Assembly: GCF_030581075.1 (NCBI RefSeq)
Contig: NZ_JAUQSW010000002.1
Coordinates: forward strand, 434,001-498,000
Length of the DNA: 64,000 nt
Origin: Hymenobacter cheonanensis
Lineage (GTDB): Bacteria > Bacteroidota > Bacteroidia > Cytophagales > Hymenobacteraceae
Reading direction: 5' to 3'
Below are positions 20,201-29,516 of this stretch, in pieces. The translations under genes and the position numbers were made by a program. Below the pieces are notes generated by a model. The model made no database searches and was not told where the DNA came from. It saw only the letters and a list, made by a program, of their open reading frames with translations. The stretch's first letter is position 1. Every line of letters starts with the position of its first letter.

Positions 20201-20893
20201 TGGCTGGGCCTGGCGTGGGTAGCTTTTGCCTTGATTGTGTGCGCCTTACTACCCAAAATACCGCTGCGCCTGCGGCGGCTGGGCGTGTACGGGCGGCTGT
20301 ATTTCGGGCTGGCGGCGCTGTCGGCGGGCCTGTTTTGCCTGCGCTACCTGGGCGCCGAGCAGCTGCAAGGCACCGAGCGCTGGGTGGTGGCTGGCACGGT
20401 GGCGCTGCTGTTTGGCTACGCGGGCCTGGCGCTGCGCATCGGCAATGCGCCGCTGGCTAGCCTCCCGCCGCGCTGGAAGGCGCTGGCGCAGCCCTCGCGC
20501 CGCCAGCTCGAGGCCGCCCTGCTGTACCCGGCCTTCGGGGCGCTGGCGGTGTTCTTCATCCAGTCCTTCGACCGCTCGGTGCTCACCGTGCTGTTGATGC
20601 TGGAAGTCGTGGCCGTGTTCAGCGCCAGCCTGCTGCTGCTGCGCCAGGATATGCGCTACGTGGCCCTGGCCGGCATGGCCGCCACCATCGGGCGGCTGCT
20701 GCTGGTAGACCTGAGCCGCAGCGGGACCGTGACGCGCGCTATCGTGTTTATTTTCGTGGGCTTGCTGCTGCTGGGCCTGCACGCGCTGTACGCCCGCTTC
20801 AAAACCCGCCTGGTGGTAGTTGGTGGCGTAGAGGTAGCGGTGGAAGACGACGACCCGGACGAGCCCGACGAATCTGACGAGCCCCAGGAATGA
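14276..20893 (+). CDS. Giant DUF2339 multi-pass membrane protein with internal tandem repeats
   Basis: 2205 aa from ATG 14276 (ATG 14282 is equally possible; a TTG lies at 14237). Residues 1-20 are a membrane helix (MVLIVVGLLIALVFIARSW), 25-65 a probable coiled coil, and about 70-325 an Ala/Glu/Pro-rich disordered stretch. From about residue 325 (TFWERASTVLLENWTGILG) it is the DUF2339 membrane domain with very many helices. Five consecutive units of 192-204 aa start at nucleotides 16514, 17093, 17705, 18281 and 18860; each holds FAGLAGLLQAGTGLLL, WVRRQQLVLxQ, GLHE, and LYRDALLLALAGW. The protein ends in an acidic tail (EDDDPDEPDESDEPQE). DUF2339 proteins are usually near 800-1100 aa as I recall, so this one is roughly doubled. 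Function unknown. Confidence 0.88.
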   Translation: MPMVLIVVGLLIALVFIARSWDLPLRLKELEADLGRYRARQQHMQGELEQLHSQLLALRAEFAAAPFVAAPPAPAPGQWAGFAPAAAATAAPVAEAGPQPVPTAPPAPVAAPEPAAEPLAAPFEPAQEPIQVTEAVEEPESAPAQEAEATTAEVEQTPMAQEVSTEPVDASEAASADEVAPVTAPALPEEQASAPELIEETELAPSAAEAALIEEAELTEPLAAEAELAQVIDEPASALELTPAAAASQAAETAPATESESIAEPAAEAAPAEPAEAAVGEPAPQPGPPPTPAPAPTARPRVAPPRPVPPTRPALRPKPVPTGPTFWERASTVLLENWTGILGAVVLVTGVGFLGIYAALRVAPPLRFLLICAFAGGLLGVRFGLRQKEFATKLNAWLLSSAAAIFLFACVGAVSIPGLMWVTPPFDYLLLLAGVSANLYLAWRASRQEVATLHGVLSLVALAVLPPTPLTLGAAAGVTAFSIAITYRQQWKYQLLLSIASFFAFHLYWHQQLAVIAGGTRLAAMALVLLVGAAAAVVQYRRVYAERRFEPLLFASHLLNWTCLGVNLYFYSTGSIWKTIPLAVGAGLTFWAGRQAKRLGIGWLFQTDTIISLILGLATALSLQGWHATPPVILLFMLLETLLVALIMARQREALVYRVALSGALLASAGLLLVAGSRALDAPPATLYRDALVLALAGWAGLAFMQFIFKQPLLTIGQSIKIQLLAAAYNEQLAPPKAAALQSHRRMLSGFAGVAGALQAGTGLLLARALFAWPGVPVALLLVGLAALAGISVGLAAWVQAAGRAPGWVRRQQLVLGQFFTVLAVVGLHEAHLSWPVILLLLFAENLGTVALLTKRDALLHRYAMGSALLAGLALLLAAASQLDAPHNILYRDALLLVLAGWGSVAFAQLAFRHFFAQAFDTKSDSENPELTRAADYRRWLSAFAGLGGLLQLGAGLLVARVVFGAAPAPVALLLGALLALAGGVVALATWVRRGTLAPGWVRWQQLVLAQGLVVLAIFGLHEVGLVWSGLLLLLFVENLVVVLLLAGRDAADRLHQAVYRAALAEGLLSGTILLLTAIRHLTDIQLTDLYREAFLLALAGWAGLAFVQLVLRFPLLLGVQPARRPAGALPVVLVSNPEAHSTWLGSFAGLAGLLQAGTGALLARAVVGGHPAPVGLLLLALVAMAGSALGLAAWVRAAGRAPAWVRRQQVVLGQLFVVVAIFGLHELGLSWPGVLLVLYLETLVAVLLLARRDGLLHRAAMLGALAAGTSLLLLAATDFDNSAPPLLYRDAILLALAGWTSIAFVQATYRQLLPQGWASLDSPLAELFSKPLNRLLNAFAGLAGLLQAGTGLLLVRVLFGWAHAPVALLLGALLGLAAAALGLAYWVRASGLTPGWLRRQQLVLAQFFVLLALVGLHEAHLSWSVILTLLFAENLLVTLWLARRDTLLHQAAMAEALLTGASLLLVAGAKQGLNVPLLLYRDALLLALAGWASVAFLQFTYRQFFSKTSLDDYATQPANPYADTVRGWLSGFAGLAGFLQAGAGLLLGQVLFRWSDTRALGLLPVLALAALGLAYWVHRSGWAPRWVRRQQLVLAQLFMLLAVVGLHKAGLTWPGVLVMLYAENLLAALPLARRDEEGLLHLQTYLLIVQAVLLPVLVRATAPGTLAPLAQAGLLLGAAVLTLGYQLRRLAFGPVGPEYGQLPALGGARLPILPIATGWLLLGAGSLEYAHSWAGWAMVGILGALLYLRQRLVVPGLWAGLVLAATGYVGLQWAHVLPVAFATQAAGRPALAIGQVLLYLVPTLAVPLAGLRTSWWAAGARFVRGPWLYLLGLHLVVLLGSVPPAHLAYLVLGLLALAGAAFAGAQAWRRALPDAAAVARAGQPDRYLLHLSYGLLLAGLLVHLRLLAGNETLLHRPAEYVTAAALFGVLAALALARQPATAPVYASWRVLHPALLEAALLFGTLTLVREVQEVWLGLAWVAFALIVCALLPKIPLRLRRLGVYGRLYFGLAALSAGLFCLRYLGAEQLQGTERWVVAGTVALLFGYAGLALRIGNAPLASLPPRWKALAQPSRRQLEAALLYPAFGALAVFFIQSFDRSVLTVLLMLEVVAVFSASLLLLRQDMRYVALAGMAATIGRLLLVDLSRSGTVTRAIVFIFVGLLLLGLHALYARFKTRLVVVGGVEVAVEDDDPDEPDESDEPQE
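16514..19340 (+). repeat. Five coding tandem repeats inside the DUF2339 gene
   Basis: Unit starts at 16514, 17093, 17705, 18281 and 18860, giving periods of 579, 612, 576 and 579 bases. The units are diverged but align along their length, and a partial unit (CHP from GLATALSLQGW to the LYRDALVLALAGW motif) precedes the first. The last unit lacks the LYRDA block. Confidence 0.8.
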
Positions 20894-20900
20894 TGCGCAG

Positions 20901-20940
20901 GGCGGTAAAAAGTCAGCCGGCCGGCTGACTTTTTACCGCC
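20901..20940. terminator. Bidirectional hairpin terminator after the DUF2339 gene
   Basis: A 40-base perfect palindrome (GGCGGTAAAAAGTCAGCCGG followed directly by its complement). In RNA the central bases form the loop. It lies eight bases after the stop codon. Confidence 0.8.
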
Positions 20941-20984
20941 CCAATCGTTACGTAGTACAACTGCCTTTCTCACTTCTTTTTACC

Positions 20985-21626
20985 ATGGGCTTTTTCACCA
21001 ACAAGGGCTTTCAGCCCAAGCGCCAGAGCAATCACAAGCTGCCGCCCGGCCAGTACGAAACCACCGACTTCCCGGTGCTCACGGCCGGCCCCACGCCCCG
21101 CATCAACCTCACCAACTGGGAGTTCCGGCTCGAAGGCCTGGTGGAAGAGCCCGTGCAATGGAGCTGGGAGGAGTTCAATAAGCTGCCGATGCAGGACTTC
21201 AACCCCGACATTCACTGCGTCACGAAGTGGTCGAAATTCGATACCCACTGGCGCGGCGTGAGCGTGGATACCCTGCTGGAGCACGTAAAGCTGAAGCCCG
21301 AGGCGCAGTTCGTCACCGAGTTCAGCTACGGCGGCTATACCACCAATGTGCCCCTGGCCGACCTGCGCGATGGCAAGGCGTTCGTAGGGCTTCTTTACGA
21401 CGGCCAGCCCCTGGCCGCCGAGCACGGTGGCCCGGCCCGCCTGGTGGTGCCGCACCTCTACTTCTGGAAAAGCGCCAAGTGGGTGCAGGGCCTGCGCTTC
21501 ACGGCCCAGGACGAGCCCGGCTTCTGGGAGCGCGGCGGCTACAGCATGTACGGCGACCCCTGGAAAGAGCAGCGCTACCGCGACGATGACGACGACCAGG
21601 CCAGCGCCAGCAGCATCCGCCTATGA
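20985..21626 (+). CDS. Sulfite-oxidase-like molybdopterin oxidoreductase
   Basis: 213 aa. A compact version of the sulfite oxidase molybdenum domain: the Mo-ligand cysteine is Cys78 in DIHCVTKWSKFDTHWRGVS, followed by VTEFSYGGYTTNVPLADL and the GGPARLVVPHLYFWKSAKWV signature of the family. No haem domain and no Tat signal are visible, so it is probably cytoplasmic. Its TGA overlaps the ATG of the next gene (21623-21626), which encodes a ferredoxin-reductase-like flavoprotein, so the two are very likely partners in electron transfer. The substrate is unknown. Confidence 0.92.
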   Translation: MGFFTNKGFQPKRQSNHKLPPGQYETTDFPVLTAGPTPRINLTNWEFRLEGLVEEPVQWSWEEFNKLPMQDFNPDIHCVTKWSKFDTHWRGVSVDTLLEHVKLKPEAQFVTEFSYGGYTTNVPLADLRDGKAFVGLLYDGQPLAAEHGGPARLVVPHLYFWKSAKWVQGLRFTAQDEPGFWERGGYSMYGDPWKEQRYRDDDDDQASASSIRL

Positions 21627-22366
21627 GCCGCGTAGCCTGGCAGCTAGCCACCGTCAAAAGCATCAAGCAGGAAACGCCGCACGTCAAGTCCTTCACGCTC
21701 AGCCTACCCAACTGGACGCCCCACCTCGCCGGCCAGCACTACGACCTGCGCCTCACCGCCGAAGGCGGCTACCAGGCCGAGCGCAGCTACTCCATTGCCT
21801 CGCCGCCCGAGCAGACGGGTGAGATTGAGTTGACTGTCGAAATTATCGCCGACGGCGAAGTATCGGGCTACCTCAACGAGGGCGTGGCCGTGGGCGACGA
21901 GTTGGAGGTGCGCGGCCCCATCGGCGGCTACTTCGTGTGGCCGGGCGAGGCTAGCGCGCCGCCCCTGCTGCTCGTGGGCGGCGGCTCGGGCGTGGTGCCG
22001 CTCATGGCCATGCTGCGGCACCGCCAGCGGCTAGGGCTGCGCACGCCGGCCGTGCTGCTCTTCAGCGTGCGCACGCCAGAGGAAGTCATTTATCAGGCTG
22101 AATTAGAGGCTTTAGCCAAAGACGACCCTAGCTTCACGCTGCTGCTCGACTACACCCGCCAGGCGCCGCCCGGCTGGGCCGGCTACCACCGCCGCATCGA
22201 CGCGGCCATGCTGGCCGAGGTAGTAAGTCGGTTTGGCGATGCGCAGCCGCAGGCGTTTGCGTGCGGGCCGACGGGCCTGGTAGAAAGCGTGGCCAACGGC
22301 TTGCAGGCCGCCGGCCTGCAAGCCGAAAGCATTCTGACCGAGCGCTTTGGGCCGACGGGAAGTTGA
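21623..22366 (+). CDS. Ferredoxin-reductase-like FAD/NAD(P) oxidoreductase
   Basis: 247 aa. FAD-binding motif RSYSIASPPEQ, NAD(P)-binding segment LLLVGGGSGVVPLMAMLRHR, and FACGPTGLVESVANGL near the C-terminus. It ends shortly after ILTERFGPTG, so it lacks the plant-type 2Fe-2S domain found in longer relatives. It should pass electrons between NAD(P)H and the molybdoenzyme encoded just upstream, to which it is joined by an ATGA overlap. The pairing is common in Bacteroidota. Confidence 0.92.
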   Translation: MSRVAWQLATVKSIKQETPHVKSFTLSLPNWTPHLAGQHYDLRLTAEGGYQAERSYSIASPPEQTGEIELTVEIIADGEVSGYLNEGVAVGDELEVRGPIGGYFVWPGEASAPPLLLVGGGSGVVPLMAMLRHRQRLGLRTPAVLLFSVRTPEEVIYQAELEALAKDDPSFTLLLDYTRQAPPGWAGYHRRIDAAMLAEVVSRFGDAQPQAFACGPTGLVESVANGLQAAGLQAESILTERFGPTGS

Positions 22367-22448
22367 ATTACGCCTAAGCCGGAAAGTGCGTCGGCTTCCT
22401 TACTTCATAAGGTGAGCGGGCGCCTTTTTTACGGCACTAGCTGGCTTG

Positions 22449-23234
22449 TCAGTAGTGAGTCATCTCGTAGAGCACCGATTCGAAGGCACTCGCATCCACA
22501 CTGAAACCGCCCCGAAAGGGGTTATCGATGGCGGCCGTCAGGAACAGCAGCGACCCTAGCAGCAAGGCAATCAGGCAGGTGAGGGCTACCTGATGGGTTC
22601 TATCGTCGGCTACAAAAAACCAGGAGATGGCTACGTTAATGGCGGCGCCCAAAATGAGCACCCACCACAACAGATTGGGCAGGTTGTCTTGGTCGCCCCG
22701 CAGCCGCAGGCGGTGGGCTAGCAACAATTCATTAAGCTGATTAATAGCCTGTTGGTGCACTATCTGCGAGCGGGTATCGGGCGGCACAAAGGCGAGGAAG
22801 TCGTTTTTGAATTTGCGCAGCACCGCGCTGCTCTGCTGCGGTACCTGGCCCCGGTGGTGCGCCGGCCAGTCCTGGTCAATCACCGACTTCACGTAGGCTT
22901 TCAGCTCTTGCTGATAGCGCTGCCGGGCGGCGGGCGGGTAAGTGGCCATGTCGTTGTAGATGGCCGCCGTGATGGTCGCCTCGTTATCGACCTGGCCCGA
23001 CAGGGTTTGAAAATTGCTCCACACCCCCGCGGCTACCAGCCCTAGCAAAATGCCGTAGATGACCCCCGAAACTCCCAAAAAATAGCTAACCAAGTCGTTG
23101 TGCTCGGCCGTATCGCCCACGTGCTTTCTGACCCAAGGACGCAGCAAAAACAGGCCCGCCAGGGAAAACAGCAGCGTGGCGGCGCAACACAACGCGCAGA
23201 ATAACCAGTTGGGTACGTAATAAATCCAGTCCAC
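22449..23234 (-). CDS. DUF4239 (bestrophin-like) membrane protein
   Basis: 261 aa. Four predicted membrane segments, two near the N-terminus (residues ~8-32 and ~50-70, with SYFLGVSGVIYGILLGLVAAG) and two near the C-terminus (LLWWVLILGAAINVAISWFF and the following LIALLLGSLLFLTAAID). The central soluble part (~75-180) is helical. The ending NPFRGGFSVDASAFESVL is the usual DUF4239 signature. The family resembles bestrophin channels but its activity is not established. It lies downstream of uvrA on the same strand, with a hairpin between. Confidence 0.85.
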   Translation of the reverse strand: MDWIYYVPNWLFCALCCAATLLFSLAGLFLLRPWVRKHVGDTAEHNDLVSYFLGVSGVIYGILLGLVAAGVWSNFQTLSGQVDNEATITAAIYNDMATYPPAARQRYQQELKAYVKSVIDQDWPAHHRGQVPQQSSAVLRKFKNDFLAFVPPDTRSQIVHQQAINQLNELLLAHRLRLRGDQDNLPNLLWWVLILGAAINVAISWFFVADDRTHQVALTCLIALLLGSLLFLTAAIDNPFRGGFSVDASAFESVLYEMTHY

Positions 23235-23349
23235 TAGGCAAGGTATTAGCTCGGCAGGAGCGAATACGCGAATACGGGGCGAAGGTAGGCGCGTGCCCCG
23301 CCCACCGGGCTACCGCCTAATGGGCAGGACGAGCCATATACGCCAACAA

Positions 23350-23413
23350 AGCTGCCGGCAGTCGGCCGCCGCTAGCCTACGTGCGCTAGCAGCGGCCGGC
23401 CAACGGCAGCTTG
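23350..23413 (-). terminator. Hairpin terminator after uvrA
   Basis: Long imperfect inverted repeat: AAGCTGCCG and CGGCCGC-CGCTAGC blocks on the left pair with GCTAGC-A-GCGGCCG and CGGCAGCTT on the right. It lies directly beyond the uvrA stop, with no clear U run, so termination may be inefficient. Confidence 0.5.
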
Positions 23414-23432
23414 CATCCTAAATGCGCGGGCA

Positions 23433-26540
<3,108 letters not shown>

Positions 26541-26562
26541 GCGGGCAAATCGGAGGAACGAG

Positions 26563-26570
26563 CAAAGGTA
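26563..26570 (-). promoter_or_regulatory. -7 promoter motif (TACCTTTG) for uvrA
   Basis: Full TAnnTTTG match on the - strand, 22 bases upstream of the uvrA ATG. No LexA-like box recognised nearby. Confidence 0.5.
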
Positions 26571-26751
26571 CGGGAATGGCCGGCCGGGGGTGGCGAAAAA
26601 GCGGACTTTTCTGCCGGGCGGCTGGCTAGGGGCGACTGCCAGTAACAAGCAAGCGGCGGGTTTGGTGCCGTTGCACGGTATTTGCCGGGGGCTCAGCCTG
26701 GTTTGGCCCGCGTGCCGGCCTACTCACTTTTTTCGCTTTTAAGCTCCGCTT

Positions 26752-27153
26752 ATGCGCCTTCTTCCCTCCCTTCCTTCGTGGCGTGCGCTGGGCATGAGCC
26801 TGGCCCTGGCCCTGAGCAGCCAGCTGGCCGCCGCGCAGCTGCTAGCCTCCACCCGCGGCCAAGCCTATGATTTTCTAACGGTTACGGCGATAGAATCTCC
26901 GACCAGAAACATGGCGAAGCTGCTGTTTACGCCGGCCTTCAATGGCCACACCGAGCTTCAGCTCGACGCAGTAGGGGCGTTTTCGTCGGCTACTATTCTG
27001 GACCAGCTGCGCCACAACGAAGAGGTGGTTACCCAAAGCTTGGGCGACTTATCGGCGGCGGGCTGGGAGCTTATTCAGGTAGCCACCACCCCGCTGGCCG
27101 CGGATAAGAACGTTTCCACTACCCGGTACTTATTGCGCAAAGCCAAAAGTTAA
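26752..27153 (+). CDS. Small exported protein of unknown function
   Basis: 133 aa. The signal peptide covers about residues 1-28 (GMSLALALSSQLAAAQ). The mature part contains LSAAGWELIQVATTP, which resembles the DUF4177-type pattern of a short domain ending in xxGWELV, followed by a strand with RYLLRKAK. I cannot assign it firmly. It is divergent from uvrA (211-base gap) and upstream of three related exported proteins on the same strand, with 83 bases before the first. Confidence 0.6.
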   Translation: MRLLPSLPSWRALGMSLALALSSQLAAAQLLASTRGQAYDFLTVTAIESPTRNMAKLLFTPAFNGHTELQLDAVGAFSSATILDQLRHNEEVVTQSLGDLSAAGWELIQVATTPLAADKNVSTTRYLLRKAKS

Positions 27154-27236
27154 GTAGCTGCGTATAAGCTGGCCTGTTCCGGCTGGCACTTGGCACCGTC
27201 CTTGCCAAAGGAAAGATTCACCTTATCCTTTTTCAC

Positions 27237-27674
27237 ATGAACCTGCTTCAAAAAATGGCCACGCTGGGTACCCTGGGGGTATTAGGCTTTGCCGCTACCC
27301 CGGCCCATGCCCAGCTCAATGTCAGCATCAACACGGCGCCGCCGGTGGTAGTGGGTGCGCCGGCCAACGCGCAGTACTACTACATTCCGGAGGCCAATGC
27401 CTACTACGACGTGCCGGCCCGCCGCTACATCGTGCAGCGCAACGGCAAATGGAACCGCTACGAGCGCCTGGAAGGCTACGACGCGCGCAATTTTCACCCG
27501 CAGTATATCGACTACCGCGGCGCCGAGCCCTGGACGTATAACCGCGGCGGCAACCCCCACGGCATTCCTCCCGGCCAGGCCAAAAAAATGTATCGTGATG
27601 GCTACCGCGATGGCCGCGACCGCGACGACCACGACCGTGGGCGGGGCCACGGCAAAGGCCACGACCGCGACTAG
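27237..27674 (+). CDS. Exported paralogue 1 (QYYYIPE family), charged tail
   Basis: 145 aa. Signal peptide to about residue 25 (ending AHAQ). The ~75-residue core reads AQYYYIPEANAYYD, then YIVQRNGKW, GYDARNFHP, YRGAEPWTY. The same core is found in the next two genes. The tail (from about residue 115) is rich in Arg, Asp, Gly and His (DGYRDGRDRDDHDRGRGHG), strongly charged. No family recognised; it is probably periplasmic or surface exposed. A terminator-like hairpin follows at 27701-27726. Confidence 0.7.
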   Translation: MNLLQKMATLGTLGVLGFAATPAHAQLNVSINTAPPVVVGAPANAQYYYIPEANAYYDVPARRYIVQRNGKWNRYERLEGYDARNFHPQYIDYRGAEPWTYNRGGNPHGIPPGQAKKMYRDGYRDGRDRDDHDRGRGHGKGHDRD

Positions 27675-27700
27675 GCCCCCGGCCAACCCGAACCATTCAG

Positions 27701-27726
27701 AAAGCGCTCGCAAGGGCGCTTTTTTT
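27701..27726 (+). terminator. Terminator after exported paralogue 1
   Basis: Short stem AAAGCGC (27701-27707) with GCGCTTT (27716-27722), running into a T tract. Confidence 0.65.
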
Positions 27727-27868
27727 GGTAGCGGGGGCTAGCCGGGCCAGTCGGCATACTTGCGGCTTTAGTCTGCAAAACGGCCGGACTTATCGAATGC
27801 TCCGGTTTTCAGGCACCTGTTTTGTTTTAGGGAGAGTATTCTGTTCAACCCTTTTCCTCTTTTCAACC

Positions 27869-28294
27869 ATGAACTACCGCCCGCAGCTTTTCGCTTTTGT
27901 ATTGGGTGCTTTTGCCGCGCTGGCTAGCCCCGCTGCCCATGCGCAAGTGAGCATCAACGCTCAGTTTGGCCACCCGGCCTGGGGCCCGGCGGTGCCGGCC
28001 GGCGCCCAGTACTACTACGTGCCCGAAATTGACGGCTACTACGACCTGGCCGCCCGCAACTACATTGTGCAGCGCAATGGCCGCTGGCTGCCCATGGCTT
28101 CGGTGCCGGGCTACAATACTGCCAACTTCCACCCGGTGGTGGTAGATTACCGCGGCCGCCAACCCTGGCTACAGTACCGCGACCACCACGCCCGCTACTA
28201 CCGTCCGGTGGTGGTGCGCGAGCGCAGAATGCGCCGCCCGGTAATCGTGGAGCGCGTCAATCGCCGGGGCCGCGTGGTAGAGCGCGTGCGCTAG
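27869..28294 (+). CDS. Exported paralogue 2 (QYYYIPE family), Arg/Val-rich tail
   Basis: 141 aa from ATG 27869, which begins the signal peptide MNYRPQLFAFVLGAFAALAS; longer in-frame starts would add a non-signal leader. Core: AQYYYVPEIDGYYD, YIVQRNGRW, GYNTANFHP, YRGRQPWLQ. The tail is basic with alternating Val and Arg (VVVRERRMRRPVIVERVNRR). Tandem duplicate of the genes on either side. A terminator follows, so each copy seems to be transcribed alone. Confidence 0.7.
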   Translation: MNYRPQLFAFVLGAFAALASPAAHAQVSINAQFGHPAWGPAVPAGAQYYYVPEIDGYYDLAARNYIVQRNGRWLPMASVPGYNTANFHPVVVDYRGRQPWLQYRDHHARYYRPVVVRERRMRRPVIVERVNRRGRVVERVR

Positions 28295-28319
28295 CCTACC
28301 CGGCTAGCCGCCGCGCAAG

Positions 28320-28347
28320 AAGCCCCGTCTCGCAGGCGGGGCTTTTT
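28320..28347 (+). terminator. Terminator after exported paralogue 2
   Basis: Stem AGCCCCG (28321-28327) with CGGGGCT (28337-28343), then TTTT. Confidence 0.75.
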
Positions 28348-28481
28348 CGCGGCCGGGGCATTGGTCGGCACATTTGCCGGGCTCGCACGTAAAGCGGGCT
28401 GTTCCGTCGCCAAACCCAAAATCCGGCACTCTACTTGCACTTAGGCTAGCCAGACAATCTCCTTTCTTTTCCTTGTCAATC

Positions 28482-29414
28482 ATGAAATTCCGCCTCCCTT
28501 TTCTTGCTTTCGCGCTGGGCTCTGGCTTGGCGCTGGCTGCCCCCACTGCCGCGCAAGCGCAGGTGAGTGTGGGTGTCAACATTGGCCTGCCACCCTGGGG
28601 GCCGGTTGTGCCACAAGGCACACAGTACTACTACATTCCGGAGATTGATGGCTACTACGACATCTACAACGGCGTCTACATCGTCTTCGATGGCCAGCAG
28701 TGGATTCAGGTGCCTTACCTCGACGGCTACGACCCGTACTATTTCCATCCGGTGCCGGTTAGCTACGTGGGCGCGCAGCCCTGGCTCTACATCAATACCT
28801 ATCGCCAGCGCTACCCACAGTACGTAACCGTGTACCGGGGCGGGGGCTACGGTGGCGGGGGCCGCTACTACGGCCACGACTACGGCGCCGGCCGCGTGTA
28901 TGGCTACGACCGCGGCGGCTACGGTGGCCGCCCGGGTGGCTACGACCGCGACCATGACCGGGGCGGGCGTGGTGGCTATACCGGCGCGCCGGGCTACCCC
29001 GGCGGAGGCCGCCCCGGTGGCGGCCTGCCGGGCGGTGGCTACCCGGGTGGGGGCCGGCCCGGTGGTGGCAACCCCGGCGGCGGGGGCTTTCCGGGTGGAG
29101 GAAGGCCCGGCGGGGGCTACCCCGGTGGCGGGGGCGGCAACCCCGGTGGGGGCGGTGGTAACCCCGGCGGGGGCTTCCCCGGTGGTGGGGGCCGGCCCGG
29201 TGGCGGTATGCCAACTCCGGGCAACCCCGGCGGCGGCTTTCCGGGCGGGGGCAACCCTGGAGGGGGCGGCCGGCCCGGGGGCGGCTTTCCGGGTGGGGGC
29301 GGCCAGCCAACTAACCCTGGCGGCGGCCGGGGCATCTTTGGCGGGCAGCCGACCAACCCCGGTGGCGGGGGCGGCCAACGGGGCGGCGACGGCGGTGGCC
29401 GGGGCCGCCGCTAG
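28482..29414 (+). CDS. Exported paralogue 3 (QYYYIPE family) with a long Gly/Pro repeat tail
   Basis: 310 aa from ATG 28482 (signal peptide MKFRLPFLAFALGSGLALAA). Core: TQYYYIPEIDGYYD, YIVFDGQQW, GYDPYYFHP, YVGAQPWLY. From about residue 110 the protein becomes Gly/Tyr/Arg-rich, and from about 165 to 300 it is imperfect repeats of GGGxPGGG with occasional Arg, Asn and Phe. Such tails are flexible and may bind polymers or pack in a matrix. The repetitive DNA may vary in length between strains. A strong terminator follows. Confidence 0.7.
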   Translation: MKFRLPFLAFALGSGLALAAPTAAQAQVSVGVNIGLPPWGPVVPQGTQYYYIPEIDGYYDIYNGVYIVFDGQQWIQVPYLDGYDPYYFHPVPVSYVGAQPWLYINTYRQRYPQYVTVYRGGGYGGGGRYYGHDYGAGRVYGYDRGGYGGRPGGYDRDHDRGGRGGYTGAPGYPGGGRPGGGLPGGGYPGGGRPGGGNPGGGGFPGGGRPGGGYPGGGGGNPGGGGGNPGGGFPGGGGRPGGGMPTPGNPGGGFPGGGNPGGGGRPGGGFPGGGGQPTNPGGGRGIFGGQPTNPGGGGGQRGGDGGGRGRR

Positions 29415-29442
29415 CCCTTGCGCTGCCAACTTCCTTAAAATC

Positions 29443-29480
29443 AAAAAGGCGCTGCTCCCGGCCGGGAGCAGCGCCTTTTT
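29443..29480. terminator. Bidirectional terminator
   Basis: 38-base perfect palindrome, GC core between A and T runs. It ends the + strand paralogue gene and the convergent - strand gene ending at 29517. Confidence 0.85.
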
Positions 29481-29516
29481 TTGCATATATCATTTAAAAT
29501 TCTCTAAATCATATCC

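Noticed and set aside
28980..29400. Short regular GGTGGxxxxCCCGG-like repeats considered as a CRISPR or non-coding tandem array
   Set aside because: The repeats keep the reading frame (GGGxPGGG) inside an exported protein and there are no unique spacers of constant length.
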